From Natranaerofaba carboxydovora (GTDB lineage: Bacteria > Bacillota > Natranaerobiia > Natranaerobiales > Natranaerofabaceae): a stretch of 64,000 nucleotides of DNA. Positions 40,406-50,150 of this stretch are shown piece by piece. Each line of letters opens with the position of its first letter. The first letter of the stretch is position 1. The DNA lies in the NCBI RefSeq assembly GCF_022539405.1, contig NZ_CP054394.1:746501-810500 (forward strand), written 5' to 3'. The notes below the pieces were generated by a model that was not told the origin of the DNA, made no database searches, and was given only the letters and a program-made list of their open reading frames with translations. The position numbers were made by a program, and so were the translations under genes.

Positions 40406-41071
40406 ATGGGGAATGAAAATTTGTATCCCGCAATGCTTGACCTTAAAGAAAAAGAATGTGTGGTTATAGGTGGGGGTAAAGTGGCTATAAGAAAGGTAAA
40501 GACTTTACTAAATTCTTTTGCAAAGGTTAAGGTCATTTCCCCTTCAATTTGTAGTGAAATGGCTGAAATGCTTAATCATAATTCTAAAAAACAGTTTCAT
40601 TGGTTACAAAAAAAGTATGAAAAAAATGATCTAAGTGGAGCCTTTATGGTCTTTGCATGTACAGATGATAGTTCTATTAATAAAACTATTTCAAGAGATG
40701 CTAGATCGAAAGGCTTAATAGTAAACTGTGTAAATCCCCCCGAAGAATCTAATTTTATTGTGCCTGCGTCTATTAATAACGGTGATTTAACTATAAGTGT
40801 TTCCACAGGCGGAGCAAGTCCTGCTTTATCAAAAAAATTAAAAGAAAAAATCCAGCAAGAATTTGTGTCTGGATGGGATAAGTATATTGAACTGCTTAAA
40901 TACTGTCGACAAGAAATAAAGAATCAAGTCAATGATGAAAACAAACGAAAAGATATCTATTATGAGATTTTGGAGAATGACTATATTTTCGAAGAAGTTA
41001 AAAAAATAGATAATTATGAAATCAATGCTTATGCTAAGCAAATAATAGAAAGATTTATCAAAGAGAGGTAG
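40406..41071 (+). CDS. sirC: Precorrin-2 dehydrogenase (siroheme synthase N-terminal type)
   Basis: Oxidises precorrin-2 to sirohydrochlorin with NAD+. A 221-residue protein: MLDLKEKECVVIGGGKVAIR (Rossmann), VFACTDDSSINKTISRDARS, VNCVNPPEESNFIVPASINN, LTISVSTGGASPALSKKLKE. The length fits the dehydrogenase without a methyltransferase domain. Iron insertion would need a separate chelatase, which is not seen here, or a moonlighting activity of this protein as in Met8p. The context (cobA/hemD, ahb genes) places it on the siroheme route to heme. Confidence 0.92.
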   Translation: MGNENLYPAMLDLKEKECVVIGGGKVAIRKVKTLLNSFAKVKVISPSICSEMAEMLNHNSKKQFHWLQKKYEKNDLSGAFMVFACTDDSSINKTISRDARSKGLIVNCVNPPEESNFIVPASINNGDLTISVSTGGASPALSKKLKEKIQQEFVSGWDKYIELLKYCRQEIKNQVNDENKRKDIYYEILENDYIFEEVKKIDNYEINAYAKQIIERFIKER

Positions 41072-41079
41072 GTAATACT

Positions 41080-42012
41080 ATGAAATTAACAGTTGGCTCA
41101 AGGGGAAGTAATCTTGCTTTGGCCCAAACTGATGAAGTGATAAAAAAACTAAAAAAAACTTATCCAGAAGTAAATATAGACCTTAAAAAAATAAAAACTA
41201 CAGGGGATAAAATATTAGATACTACGTTACATGAAATAGGTGGCAAAGCTTTGTTTGTTAAAGAATTAGAAAAAGCCCTCGTAGACGGGGAAATAGATTT
41301 TGCCGTACACAGCATGAAAGATGTGCCCGGGGAACTCTATGATGAATTTGATATATTTACAGTATTAAAACGCTCCGAACCAAGAGATGTTTTGATATCT
41401 AAGAATAACTACACCCTGGATACTTTACCTGAAGGGAGTGTGGTTGCTACAAGCAGCCTTAGAAGAAAAGCGCAGCTTCTTGCATATAGAAATGACTTAG
41501 AGATAGTCCCCATAAGAGGAAATATAAATACTAGAATAAAGAAATTTAGTGAATCTAGTGATATAGATGCAATAATACTGGCTAAAGCCGGTATAGATAG
41601 ACTTGGCCTATCTGTGGAAATAAGCCAGGTGATTACTACGGATATTATTGTCCCGTGTGTTGGACAAGGGGCTCTTGGTATAGAAGTGTTAAAGACAAAT
41701 ACAGAACTTAAAGAAAAATTAAAAAGTATTCAAGATGAAAAAGTAAAAAACTGTGTCTTAGCTGAAAGAGCTTTTCTAAAAAAACTAGGTGGAAGCTGCT
41801 ACGTTCCTGTAGGGGCATATGCTAATTATATTAATGAAGACGAGATCACAATAACAGGAGTCGTTGCAGGACTTAGTGGTGAAAAGGTGCTTAGAAAGAC
41901 TATGACTGATTCATATGAAAAGGCTTATGAACTTGGACAAAACTTGGCAGCTGATTTACTTGATAAGGGAGCCGATGACATACTTGCTGAAATAGAGGGG
42001 GAGGTAGATTAA
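41080..42012 (+). CDS. hemC: Hydroxymethylbilane synthase
   Basis: Polymerises four porphobilinogens. A 310-residue protein with KLTVGSRGSNLALAQTDEVI, AVHSMKDVPGELYDEFDIFT, VATSSLRRKAQLLAYR, IVPIRGNINTRIKKF and the dipyrromethane-cofactor Cys in LKKLGGSCYVPVGAYAN. RBS GAGAGGTAGG before ATG. Its stop TAA directly abuts the ATG of the next gene. Confidence 0.97.
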   Translation: MKLTVGSRGSNLALAQTDEVIKKLKKTYPEVNIDLKKIKTTGDKILDTTLHEIGGKALFVKELEKALVDGEIDFAVHSMKDVPGELYDEFDIFTVLKRSEPRDVLISKNNYTLDTLPEGSVVATSSLRRKAQLLAYRNDLEIVPIRGNINTRIKKFSESSDIDAIILAKAGIDRLGLSVEISQVITTDIIVPCVGQGALGIEVLKTNTELKEKLKSIQDEKVKNCVLAERAFLKKLGGSCYVPVGAYANYINEDEITITGVVAGLSGEKVLRKTMTDSYEKAYELGQNLAADLLDKGADDILAEIEGEVD

Positions 42013-43548
42013 ATGGTAGCAGAAAAAGAAAATAAAACAGGTAAAGTGTATCTTGTAGGTGCTGGACCAGGAGATGAAGGATTGATTACTGTCAAAGGAT
42101 TAGAGTGTATAAAAAAAGCTGATGTGCTTGTATATGATAGATTAGCAACAGATAGGTTGTTAAATTATGCAGGTGAAAGAGCTGAAAAGATCTTTGTTGG
42201 AAAAAAGCCTGATAAACATGAATATACCCAGGATGATATAAATAAAGTGATTAGCCAAAAGGCCAAGGAAGGAAAGACTGTTACCAGGTTAAAAGGTGGA
42301 GATCCCTTTGTTTTTGGAAGAGGAGGAGAGGAAGCTGAAGTTTTGGCAAGTGAAGGAGTAAGTTTTGAGATAGTGCCAGGTGTGACTTCGGCTGTTGCTG
42401 CCCCTGCCTATGCAGGTATACCGGTTACTCATAGAGGTATAAGTTCAAGTTTTTCAGTTATAACGGGGCATGAGGATCCCACTAAAGAAACAAGTCAAAT
42501 TAATTGGGAGAAGCTTGCAACTGCTACTGATACCCTCTGTTTTTTGATGGGGATGAGTAACCTTGATAAGATAACAGATAATCTTATGAAGTATGGCAGG
42601 GCAAAGGAGACACCTGTGGCTCTGATAAGATGGGGTACGCGCTCAGTTCAACAAACACTAACTGGTAACCTAGAAAACATATCTGATAAAGCAAAAGAAA
42701 ATGGATTTAAAGCACCTGCTGTAATAGTAGTGGGAGGTGTAGTAGATTTAAGAGAAAAATTATCCTGGTTTGATAATAAACCTTTAATAAATAAAAGAAT
42801 AGTTGTTACCAGGGCAAGGAGCCAGGCAAGCGATCTGTCTAATAACATCAAAGAACTTGGAGGCGAACCTGTTGAATTTCCGGCAATCAAAATTGTACCT
42901 CCCGAATCATACGAGATGCTAGATTTTTCCATTAGTAAGATAGCATATTATGACTGGTTGATTTTTACCAGTATTAATGGCGTGGAAAAGTTTTTTGAGA
43001 GATTTTTTTATCATGGCCGAGATATTAGAGAGCTGTGTGGAATCAAAATCTGTGCAATAGGCCCGAAGACTAGAGAGGGACTTGAGAAAAGGGGACTTAG
43101 TGTTGAAGTGATGCCAACTGAGTATAAAGCTGAGGCAGTCTTAGAACAGCTTAAGACAAAAGTCAATTCAAATGAAAAGGTATTAATTCCGAGAGCCCAA
43201 GTGGCTAGAGAAATTTTGCCTCAAACTTTAAAAAAGATGGGCTTGGAGGTAGATGTTGCTCCTACGTATATGACTGTCAGAGAAAAAGAAAAGGCCCCAA
43301 TGTTAAAGAAAGCTTTAGAAAATGGAGAGGTTGATGCCATTACTTTTACTAGCTCTTCAACAGTAGAAAATTTTGTAGAAATGATAGATGTAGATAATCT
43401 AGCAAAATTACTTGAAAATGTGTTTATAGCCTGTATTGGGCCTATAACTGCTAAAACCTGTGAAAGACTAGGTGTAAAAGTTGATAGTGTTGCAAAAGAA
43501 TACACCATCCCTGGTCTGGTTGAAACGCTACTAGAAGATTTGGAATAG
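42013..43548 (+). CDS. cobA-hemD: Fused uroporphyrinogen-III C-methyltransferase / uroporphyrinogen-III synthase
   Basis: A 511-residue bifunctional protein. Residues about 10-250 are SUMT: VYLVGAGPGDEGLITVKGLE, LKGGDPFVFGRGGEEAEVLA, VPGVTSAVAAPAYAGIPVTH. Residues about 258-505 are HemD: RIVVTRARSQASDLSNNIKE, WLIFTSINGVEKFFERF, TFTSSSTVENFV, CIGPITAKTCERLG. It closes the bilane to uroporphyrinogen III and methylates it to precorrin-2, committing the pathway to siroheme. The fusion is common in Clostridia. It starts immediately after the hemC stop. Confidence 0.96.
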   Translation: MVAEKENKTGKVYLVGAGPGDEGLITVKGLECIKKADVLVYDRLATDRLLNYAGERAEKIFVGKKPDKHEYTQDDINKVISQKAKEGKTVTRLKGGDPFVFGRGGEEAEVLASEGVSFEIVPGVTSAVAAPAYAGIPVTHRGISSSFSVITGHEDPTKETSQINWEKLATATDTLCFLMGMSNLDKITDNLMKYGRAKETPVALIRWGTRSVQQTLTGNLENISDKAKENGFKAPAVIVVGGVVDLREKLSWFDNKPLINKRIVVTRARSQASDLSNNIKELGGEPVEFPAIKIVPPESYEMLDFSISKIAYYDWLIFTSINGVEKFFERFFYHGRDIRELCGIKICAIGPKTREGLEKRGLSVEVMPTEYKAEAVLEQLKTKVNSNEKVLIPRAQVAREILPQTLKKMGLEVDVAPTYMTVREKEKAPMLKKALENGEVDAITFTSSSTVENFVEMIDVDNLAKLLENVFIACIGPITAKTCERLGVKVDSVAKEYTIPGLVETLLEDLE

Positions 43549-43579
43549 AATTTATTGGGACGGGAGGATTAATACTATT

Positions 43580-44776
43580 ATGATAAGTGTTACTAAGCTT
43601 TTATGTAATGAATCATATAATTTTGGCGATAGCCTTAGATATCAAAAAAGCGTTAAAGATAACCCCCATGGAACATCTAGAGGACAGGGGCCTGTAGTTG
43701 TTTGGAGCTCTACTAGAACTTGTAACCTAAAGTGTATTCATTGTTATTCAGACTCTGAGGCTAAATCATATGAAGGAGAGCTAACTACAAGAGAGGGCAA
43801 ACAATTCATTGACGACCTTGCTGATTTTAACGTGCCTGTACTTTTATTTTCAGGTGGGGAGCCTCTTTTAAGAAAAGACTTTTTTGAATTGGCTGAATAT
43901 GCTTCAAAACAAAATATTAGATCTACAGTATCGACAAACGGGACATTGATTGATAGGGAGATGGCAAGAGATTTCAAAAAGATTGGAATTGGATATGTGG
44001 GAATTAGCCTTGATGGAATAGGTGAAAATAATGATCGGTTTAGAGGTGTTAAAGGTGCTTTTGATAGGGCTTTAGAAGGGATTAGATACTGCCTAGAAGA
44101 AGAACAAAAGGTAGGACTTAGATTTACCATAAATAAAAATAACTATATAGAGATTCCAGAAATTTTTAAATTAATAGAAGAGGAAAATATACCACGCCTT
44201 TGTTTTTATCATCTCGTATATTCTGGCAGAGGTAGTGAAATCATTGAAGAAGATATATCTGCTTCTCAGACAAGAGATATTATGGATACAATAATGGACT
44301 GGACTTTATATTTTGATAAGAAAAACAATCAAAAAGAAATACTGATGGTCGATAATCATGCCGATGGAATTTATATTTACAATAGGGTGAAAGAAAAAGA
44401 TCCAGCAAAAGCAAAAAGGGTCTATGAGCTTTTGAGTATGAGCGGTGGTAATAGAACGGGTATTGCTATTGGAAACGTAGATAGCGTAGGCGATGTACAC
44501 CCTGATCAGTTTACCCCTAATCATACTTTTGGAAATGTAAAAGAGAAACCTTTTGGGAAAATATGGACTGATACATCAAATGAAATTTTGAAAGGCTTAA
44601 AAGACAGAAAACCTTTGTTAAAGGGTAGATGCAGCATAGATAGCTGTAAGTGGCTTGATATTTGTAATGGCAACTTTAGGGCAAGAGCTGAAGCTTATTA
44701 TGGGGATTTTTGGGCTGAGGATCCAGCTTGTTACCTTACAGATGAAGAAATAAAGATGGAGGGAGAAAAAGTATGA
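43580..44776 (+). CDS. ahbC: AhbC, radical-SAM didecarboxysiroheme deacetylase (NirJ1-like)
   Basis: Removes the C2/C7 acetate groups of 12,18-didecarboxysiroheme to give Fe-coproporphyrin III. A 398-residue radical SAM protein with [20 protein letters not shown] (Cx3Cx2C), [36 protein letters not shown] and a C-terminal SPASM-type cysteine set ([26 protein letters not shown]). The N-terminal extension and the W-S-S-T-R-T-C context match NirJ1/AhbC rather than AhbD. It overlaps hemB by 4 bases. Confidence 0.9.
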   Translation: MISVTKLLCNESYNFGDSLRYQKSVKDNPHGTSRGQGPVVVWSSTRTCNLKCIHCYSDSEAKSYEGELTTREGKQFIDDLADFNVPVLLFSGGEPLLRKDFFELAEYASKQNIRSTVSTNGTLIDREMARDFKKIGIGYVGISLDGIGENNDRFRGVKGAFDRALEGIRYCLEEEQKVGLRFTINKNNYIEIPEIFKLIEEENIPRLCFYHLVYSGRGSEIIEEDISASQTRDIMDTIMDWTLYFDKKNNQKEILMVDNHADGIYIYNRVKEKDPAKAKRVYELLSMSGGNRTGIAIGNVDSVGDVHPDQFTPNHTFGNVKEKPFGKIWTDTSNEILKGLKDRKPLLKGRCSIDSCKWLDICNGNFRARAEAYYGDFWAEDPACYLTDEEIKMEGEKV

Positions 44777-45747
44777 GATTCCCACACCTTAGGCTAAGAA
44801 GGTTAAGAAAAAATAATGGTATAAGAAGAATGGTAAAAGAAAATGATCTTAAAACCGAAGACTTAATATATCCATTATTTGTGACTGTAGGAGAGAATAT
44901 AAAAAATCCAGTACCTTCAATGCCCGGGGTTTATCAGTATTCGGTGGATGAACTGCTAAAGGCTATTGAAGAGGTTTATAAATATGAAATACCAGCAGTT
45001 ATTTTGTTTGGTGTTCCTGGATACAAAGATAGTGTAGGTACTTCAGGACTTGATCCAAATGAAGCTGTCCAACGTGCCTGCAAAGTAATAAAAGAAAAAT
45101 ATCCAGATCTGCTTGTTATCACTGATGTTTGTCTGTGTGAATATACAGACCATGGCCACTGCGGTGTAGTAAAAGACGGCGAAGTTTTAAATGACGAGAC
45201 TTTAAGTAGGCTTCAATCTGTAGCTATCTCTCATGTTAGGGCTGGTGCAGATATAGTTGCACCTTCTAATATGATGGATGGTTATGTACAATCTATCAGA
45301 AAGGCTTTGGACGAAAGAGGGTATAACGAGACTCCGATTATGGCCTATTCTGCCAAATATGCATCTTCTTTTTATGGGCCTTTTAGGGATGCTGCCGAGT
45401 CAAGTCCTTCTTTTGGTGATAGAAGAACTTATCAGATGGATCCTGCCAATGGTGATGAGGCTATTAGAGAGGTTTATCTCGACATCGAAGAGGGCGCAGA
45501 TATTGTTATGGTAAAACCAGCACTGAATTATATGGATGTTATAAGAAGGGTGAAGGATGAATTTAACTATCCTGTTGCAGCTTACAATGTAAGTGGTGAA
45601 TATTCAATGATAAAAGCTGCTTCGCAAAATGGTTGGATTGATGAAAAAAGCGTAGTTTTGGAGATGCTTCAAGGTTTTAAAAGAGCAGGGGCTGATATGA
45701 TACTGACTTATCATGCTTTAGATGCGGCCAAATGGCTATCTAGGTGA
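44773..45747 (+). CDS. hemB: Porphobilinogen synthase
   Basis: Condenses two aminolevulinates. A 324-residue TIM-barrel with [20 protein letters not shown], zinc-site cysteines in [20 protein letters not shown], the Schiff-base lysines in [18 protein letters not shown] and [20 protein letters not shown]. The three-Cys site indicates a zinc enzyme. ATGA overlap with ahbC shows translational coupling. Confidence 0.97.
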   Translation: MRFPHLRLRRLRKNNGIRRMVKENDLKTEDLIYPLFVTVGENIKNPVPSMPGVYQYSVDELLKAIEEVYKYEIPAVILFGVPGYKDSVGTSGLDPNEAVQRACKVIKEKYPDLLVITDVCLCEYTDHGHCGVVKDGEVLNDETLSRLQSVAISHVRAGADIVAPSNMMDGYVQSIRKALDERGYNETPIMAYSAKYASSFYGPFRDAAESSPSFGDRRTYQMDPANGDEAIREVYLDIEEGADIVMVKPALNYMDVIRRVKDEFNYPVAAYNVSGEYSMIKAASQNGWIDEKSVVLEMLQGFKRAGADMILTYHALDAAKWLSR

Positions 45748-45765
45748 GAGGAGGACAATAAATCG

Positions 45766-46755
45766 ATGAAGTTAATTTCGTGGAATACCACACGAAAGTG
45801 TCACCTAAAATGTAAACACTGTTATAGAGATGCAGGTGAAAAGGATAATAGAGAGCTTAATTTCGAAGAGGGGAAAAAGCTCCTTGATGAGATTAAAGAG
45901 TCCGGGTTTAATATTATAATTTTTAGCGGTGGGGAGCCGTTATTACGAGATGACATTTTTGATTTGGTGAGACATTCTAAGAATATAGGGTTAAGGCCTG
46001 TTTTTGGTACAACTGGTACAACCATAACCAGGGAAATAGCAAGGGAGCTTAAAGAAGCCGGTGCTCTTAGAATGGGCATAAGCATAGATAGCAAAGGGCC
46101 CAAACTTCATGATGAATTTAGACAGGTAGAAGGAAGCTTTGATGATGCAATTAAAGGGATGGAAAACTGCAAAGCAGAAGGTTTGGAGTTTCAACTTAAT
46201 ACTACCGTTGTAGAACAAAATTATGACGAATTTGAGGAGATAACTGACCTTGCCGTTCGACTAGGTGCTGCGGCGCATCACGTTTTCTTTTTGGTTCCTA
46301 CTGGAAGGGCGAAGGATATGGAAGAAGAGGCCCTTAGACAGAAGCAATACGAAAAACTTCTTCATAGAATCTTAAATAAGCAAAAAGAGGTTGATATAGA
46401 GCTAAAACCTACTTGTGCACCTCAGTTTATGAGGATAGCTGATGCTAAGAATATGAAGATGAGATTTAGCAGGGGTTGTCTTGCAGGTCTTACTTACTGC
46501 TGTATAACCCCAAATGGAGATGTTAACCCCTGTCCCTATTTGCCAGTTAAGGTTGGAAATGTACTTGAGACTTCTTTTACAGAAATATGGAATAATAGCG
46601 AGATGTTTAATGAACTAAGAAGTGAACAGTTAAAAGGAAAATGTGGGATATGTGATTATTTAGAAGTTTGCAGCGGTTGTAGAGCCAGGGCTTACTACTA
46701 TAGTGATGGGGACTATATGGCAGAAGATCCCTGGTGTTCTTACAAGCCAAGATAA
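45766..46755 (+). CDS. ahbD: AhbD, radical-SAM heme synthase (NirJ2-like)
   Basis: Last step of siroheme-dependent heme synthesis: oxidative decarboxylation of two propionates of Fe-coproporphyrin III to vinyls. A 329-residue radical SAM protein with MKLISWNTTRKCHLKCKHCY (Cx3Cx2C), [40 protein letters not shown] and the SPASM cluster YCCITPNGDVNPCPYLP, CGICDYLEVCSGCRARAYYY, DPWC. The R-D-A-G after the first cluster is typical of AhbD. Three 8-base tandem repeats begin at its stop codon. Confidence 0.92.
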   Translation: MKLISWNTTRKCHLKCKHCYRDAGEKDNRELNFEEGKKLLDEIKESGFNIIIFSGGEPLLRDDIFDLVRHSKNIGLRPVFGTTGTTITREIARELKEAGALRMGISIDSKGPKLHDEFRQVEGSFDDAIKGMENCKAEGLEFQLNTTVVEQNYDEFEEITDLAVRLGAAAHHVFFLVPTGRAKDMEEEALRQKQYEKLLHRILNKQKEVDIELKPTCAPQFMRIADAKNMKMRFSRGCLAGLTYCCITPNGDVNPCPYLPVKVGNVLETSFTEIWNNSEMFNELRSEQLKGKCGICDYLEVCSGCRARAYYYSDGDYMAEDPWCSYKPR

Positions 46756-46778
46756 AGAGATAAAGAGATAAAGAGATA
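46751..46778 (+). repeat. Tandem GATAAAGA repeats at the ahbD stop
   Basis: GATAAAGA occurs three times in a row and continues with GATA. The first copy contains the ahbD stop codon TAA. Confidence 0.95.
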
Positions 46779-46799
46779 TAACCACACGAGGTGAGATGG

Positions 46800-47249
46800 A
46801 TGGATGAGGTTGATAAAGATATATTAAATACTATTCAGGCAGAGTTTCCTATTGATAGTCGCCCCTTTTTGAAAGTTGCTGATAAAATAGGAATATCTGA
46901 GGGTGAAGTAATAGAAAGGATAAAGAGCTTAAAAGATAGAGGATATATAAGAAGAATAGGTGGGGTGTTTGACAGTAATAAATTGGGTTTTAAATCGACA
47001 CTTGTAGCTTTGAGAGTTACTCCTGGGAAGCTTGAAGAAGTAGCCCGGAAGGTAAGCTCATACAAAGGAGTAACTCATAATTATCAGCGGGAGGATTATT
47101 TTAACCTTTGGTTTACTTTGGTGGCAGAAGACGAAAATAAGTTAAACAGTATTCTTGATGAAATTGAGAGTTTTGATGGTGTTGAAAAACTTCTTGATTT
47201 ACCTGCCCTTAGGGTTTTTAAGATAGGGTTAAACCTGTCAGTGAAGTAG
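46800..47249 (+). CDS. ahbA: Siroheme decarboxylase subunit AhbA (Lrp/AsnC-like)
   Basis: A 149-residue Lrp/AsnC-type protein: N-terminal winged-helix remnant (DKDILNTIQAEFPIDSRPFL, GGVFDSNKLGFKS) and C-terminal RAM-like domain with the catalytic-type GVTHNYQREDYFNLWFTLVA. With AhbB it removes two carboxyls from siroheme to give 12,18-didecarboxysiroheme. It is an enzyme, not a regulator. The ATG at 46800 follows GAGGTGAG by about 4 bases; a GTG at 46791 lies inside that site. The A/B naming rests on remembered family motifs. Confidence 0.85.
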   Translation: MDEVDKDILNTIQAEFPIDSRPFLKVADKIGISEGEVIERIKSLKDRGYIRRIGGVFDSNKLGFKSTLVALRVTPGKLEEVARKVSSYKGVTHNYQREDYFNLWFTLVAEDENKLNSILDEIESFDGVEKLLDLPALRVFKIGLNLSVK

Positions 47250-47291
47250 ACTACTAGAATTAATTATTAACTTTGTAAAGGTGTGTTAAAC

Positions 47292-47759
47292 TTGGAAGAG
47301 ATCAAAAAGAAAATTGTCTCAAGTCTTCAGGGAGATATCCCTATAGAAAAAGAACCTTTTAAAAATATTGCCAGTGAACTTGGGTTAGATGAAGATGAGC
47401 TTCTAGTGAAACTAAAAGAGATGAAGAAAGAAGGGACTTTAAGGCGTGTGGGAGCCATTTTGAGACATAGAGAAGTTGGCTTTGAAGCAAATGCTATGGT
47501 CGCCTGGCAGGTGCCAGACTCAAAAGTAGATGAAGTGGGAAAGATAATGGCAGGATTTGAAGAAGCAAGTCATGTTTATTTGAGACCAACTTACCCAGAT
47601 TGGCCCTATAATTTATTTACTATGATACATTCTACTTCAAAGGATGAATGTGAGAAAATAATCAATAACATGTCTGAAGCTTCAGGTATAGAAGAATATA
47701 AATATTTATATAGCACCAAAGAATATAAGAAAACAAGCATGGAATACTTTAATAGGTAA
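47292..47759 (+). CDS. ahbB: Siroheme decarboxylase subunit AhbB (Lrp/AsnC-like)
   Basis: A 155-residue paralogue of AhbA: GDIPIEKEPFKNIASELGLD, RRVGAILRHREVGFEANAMV, then SHVYLRPTYPDWPYNLFTMI, the AhbB/NirH-like active-site stretch. It partners AhbA in siroheme decarboxylation. The TTG at 47292 lies 8 bases after AAAGGTG; a GTG at 47283 overlaps the ribosome site. Confidence 0.85.
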   Translation: MEEIKKKIVSSLQGDIPIEKEPFKNIASELGLDEDELLVKLKEMKKEGTLRRVGAILRHREVGFEANAMVAWQVPDSKVDEVGKIMAGFEEASHVYLRPTYPDWPYNLFTMIHSTSKDECEKIINNMSEASGIEEYKYLYSTKEYKKTSMEYFNR

Positions 47760-47777
47760 TAAAGGAGGTATGGTTTG

Positions 47778-49064
47778 ATGAAAGACGAAAGATCAAGGAA
47801 TATGTTTGAAGAAGCTAAAAAAATGATACCAGGAGGAGTTAACAGCCCTGCCAGGGCATTTAGCTCTGTTGGAAGACCACCCCTTTTTTTGAAAAAGGGA
47901 GAAGGGTCTAAGGTAGTCTGTGAAGATGGGAATGAATTTATTGATTATGTAGCTTCTTATGGTCCGCTAATCCTTGGACACTCACATCCAAGAATTGTGG
48001 AAGCCTTAAAAAAGCAGGTAGAAGAAGGCACAGGATTTGGCTCACCTACAGAGCTAGAAAATGAAATGGCAGAGTTAGTTATAGGTGCAGTACCTTCAAT
48101 AGAAGTCGTTAGAATGGTAAACTCGGGAACAGAAGCTACCATGAGTGCATTGAGGTTGGCAAGAGGTTATACAGGTAGAAATAAAATAGTGAAGCTAACT
48201 GGTTGCTATCATGGTCATTCGGATAGTCTTCTAATAAAAGCAGGTTCTGGTGTTACTACATTAGGTCTGCCCGATAGTCCGGGTGTACCTGTTAGTGTTG
48301 CAGAAAATACTATAACAGCACCATATAATGACTTAGAAACTATGAAGAAAATCTTTGAAGAACATGGAGATGATATTGCAGGCGTTATTCTAGAGCCTGT
48401 AGCGGGTAATATTGGTGTTATACCTCCTAAAGAAGGATATTTGGAGGGCATGAGAGATTTGACCACTGATTATGGCTCTTTACTTATATTTGATGAGGTT
48501 ATGACAGGATTTAGGGTAGCGTATGGTGGAGCCCAGGAAAGATATGGCGTAACCCCTGACCTTACATGTCTCGGTAAAGTTATAGGTGGAGGACTTCCTG
48601 TTGGAGCTTATGGAGGCAAAAAAGAGATCATGGAAATGATAGCACCAGCCGGTTCCATATATCAGGCAGGTACATTGTCTGGTAATCCAATAGCTATGAC
48701 TGCAGGAGTAGAAACACTTAAAATATTAAAAGAAGAAGGTACTTATGATAAGTTAGAAGAAAAGAGTCAAAAACTTGAGAAAGGCCTTAGGGAAGTGGCA
48801 GAAGAGACGGATGCTCCAGTATTTATGACAAGAGTGGGTACAATGCTTGGTATGTATTTTACTCGTGATGAGGTCTATGATTTTGAATCCGCTTCAAAAG
48901 CTGATGACAGCTTGTTCTCAAAATATTTTAATAAGATGCTAGAAGAGGGGATCTACCTTGCTCCAAGTCAGTATGAGGCAATGTTTATGTCTTTAGTACA
49001 TTCTGATCAAGATATCGACAAGACTATTGAAGCAGCGAAGAAAGCTTTTCAGAGCTTGACATAA
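47778..49064 (+). CDS. hemL: Glutamate-1-semialdehyde 2,1-aminomutase
   Basis: PLP enzyme that makes 5-aminolevulinate from glutamate semialdehyde. About 428 residues with [60 protein letters not shown] and the PLP lysine in [20 protein letters not shown]. The ATG at 47778 has AAAGGAGG 9 bases upstream. Last gene of the heme operon; a terminator follows. Confidence 0.97.
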   Translation: MKDERSRNMFEEAKKMIPGGVNSPARAFSSVGRPPLFLKKGEGSKVVCEDGNEFIDYVASYGPLILGHSHPRIVEALKKQVEEGTGFGSPTELENEMAELVIGAVPSIEVVRMVNSGTEATMSALRLARGYTGRNKIVKLTGCYHGHSDSLLIKAGSGVTTLGLPDSPGVPVSVAENTITAPYNDLETMKKIFEEHGDDIAGVILEPVAGNIGVIPPKEGYLEGMRDLTTDYGSLLIFDEVMTGFRVAYGGAQERYGVTPDLTCLGKVIGGGLPVGAYGGKKEIMEMIAPAGSIYQAGTLSGNPIAMTAGVETLKILKEEGTYDKLEEKSQKLEKGLREVAEETDAPVFMTRVGTMLGMYFTRDEVYDFESASKADDSLFSKYFNKMLEEGIYLAPSQYEAMFMSLVHSDQDIDKTIEAAKKAFQSLT

Positions 49065-49076
49065 CAAAGATACATA

Positions 49077-49100
49077 AGGGGCCGTTATGGCTCCTTTTTT
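49077..49100 (+). terminator. Intrinsic terminator after hemL
   Basis: Stem AGGGGCC / GGCTCCT (one G-U pair) with a short loop and a T run, 13 bases after the stop; it ends the heme operon. Confidence 0.85.
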
Positions 49101-49104
49101 ATTT

Positions 49105-49120
49105 AATTGTTTAAACAATT
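49105..49120. promoter_or_regulatory. 16-bp perfect palindrome upstream of hbd
   Basis: AATTGTTTAAACAATT, about 120 bases before the hbd start and just after the hemL terminator. It may be an operator; it is AT-rich and might be chance. Confidence 0.35.
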
Positions 49121-49241
49121 CCAAATAAAAAGAATTTTTTTATAATAATAGAAGGAAGAATGATAGTGAAATAGAATAACTATAAGGGGTTGTTTATTCG
49201 GCTGCATTCTAGAATTAACTAACAAAAGGAGGAGTTTATTT

Positions 49242-50093
49242 ATGGAGATCAAAAAAGTTGGTGTAATGGGTGCTGGGCAGATGGGCGCTGGAATAGCCCA
49301 GGTTGCTGCACAAACAGGATGTGAAGTTGTACTTAGAGATGTAAAGGAAGAATTTGTTGAAAAAGGTCTTGCGGGGATTAAGAAAAACCTGGAAAGATCA
49401 GTTCAAAAAGAAAGAATTACAGAAGATGAAAAAAACGAGACATTATCTAGAATAAGTACTACTCTAGAAGTAAAAGATGCCTCGGACTGTGACCTTATTG
49501 TTGAAGCTATTATTGAAGATTTAGGGATAAAACAGGACTTGTTCAAAGAATTAGATGAGTACGTTAAGCCAGAAGGAATTTTGGCATCTAATACTTCATC
49601 CTGTCCGATTACTGACATAGCTGCAGCTACTAACCGTCCAGAAAAAGTTATAGGGATGCATTTCATGAATCCAGTACCTGTAATGAAATTAGTAGAGATA
49701 ATTAATGGACTTGCTACAGACGAAAATACTTATAAAATAGTTGAAGAAACTGCTAAAAAAATGAACAAAACGCCTGTATGTGTAAATGATTATCCGGGTT
49801 TTGTTTCAAATAGAGTTTTGCTGCCTATGATCAACGAAGCTGTTTACTGCTTGATGGAAGGTGTTGCATCTGAAGAGGATATTGATACAGTAATGAAGCT
49901 TGGTATGAATCATCCAATGGGTCCTCTAACTTTAGCTGATTTGATCGGACTTGATACCTGCTTATCAATACTAAACGTATTGTACGAAGGCCTTGGAGAT
50001 CCTAAATATCGCCCATGTCCACTGCTTAAAAAGTATGTAAGCGCAGGATGGGTTGGTAAAAAAGTAGGCCGTGGATTTTACAAATATGAATAG
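49242..50093 (+). CDS. hbd: 3-hydroxybutyryl-CoA dehydrogenase
   Basis: Interconverts acetoacetyl-CoA and 3-hydroxybutyryl-CoA with NAD(P)H. A 283-residue protein with [77 protein letters not shown] and the [19 protein letters not shown] dimer domain. AGGAGG site before ATG. Paired with a crotonase 57 bases downstream; thiolase and acyl-CoA dehydrogenase genes are not in the window. Confidence 0.95.
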   Translation: MEIKKVGVMGAGQMGAGIAQVAAQTGCEVVLRDVKEEFVEKGLAGIKKNLERSVQKERITEDEKNETLSRISTTLEVKDASDCDLIVEAIIEDLGIKQDLFKELDEYVKPEGILASNTSSCPITDIAAATNRPEKVIGMHFMNPVPVMKLVEIINGLATDENTYKIVEETAKKMNKTPVCVNDYPGFVSNRVLLPMINEAVYCLMEGVASEEDIDTVMKLGMNHPMGPLTLADLIGLDTCLSILNVLYEGLGDPKYRPCPLLKKYVSAGWVGKKVGRGFYKYE

Positions 50094-50150
50094 ACTTTTG
50101 GCAGCCTAAATCTGATTATATATATAACAATTTGCGAGGAGGGTATTAAC

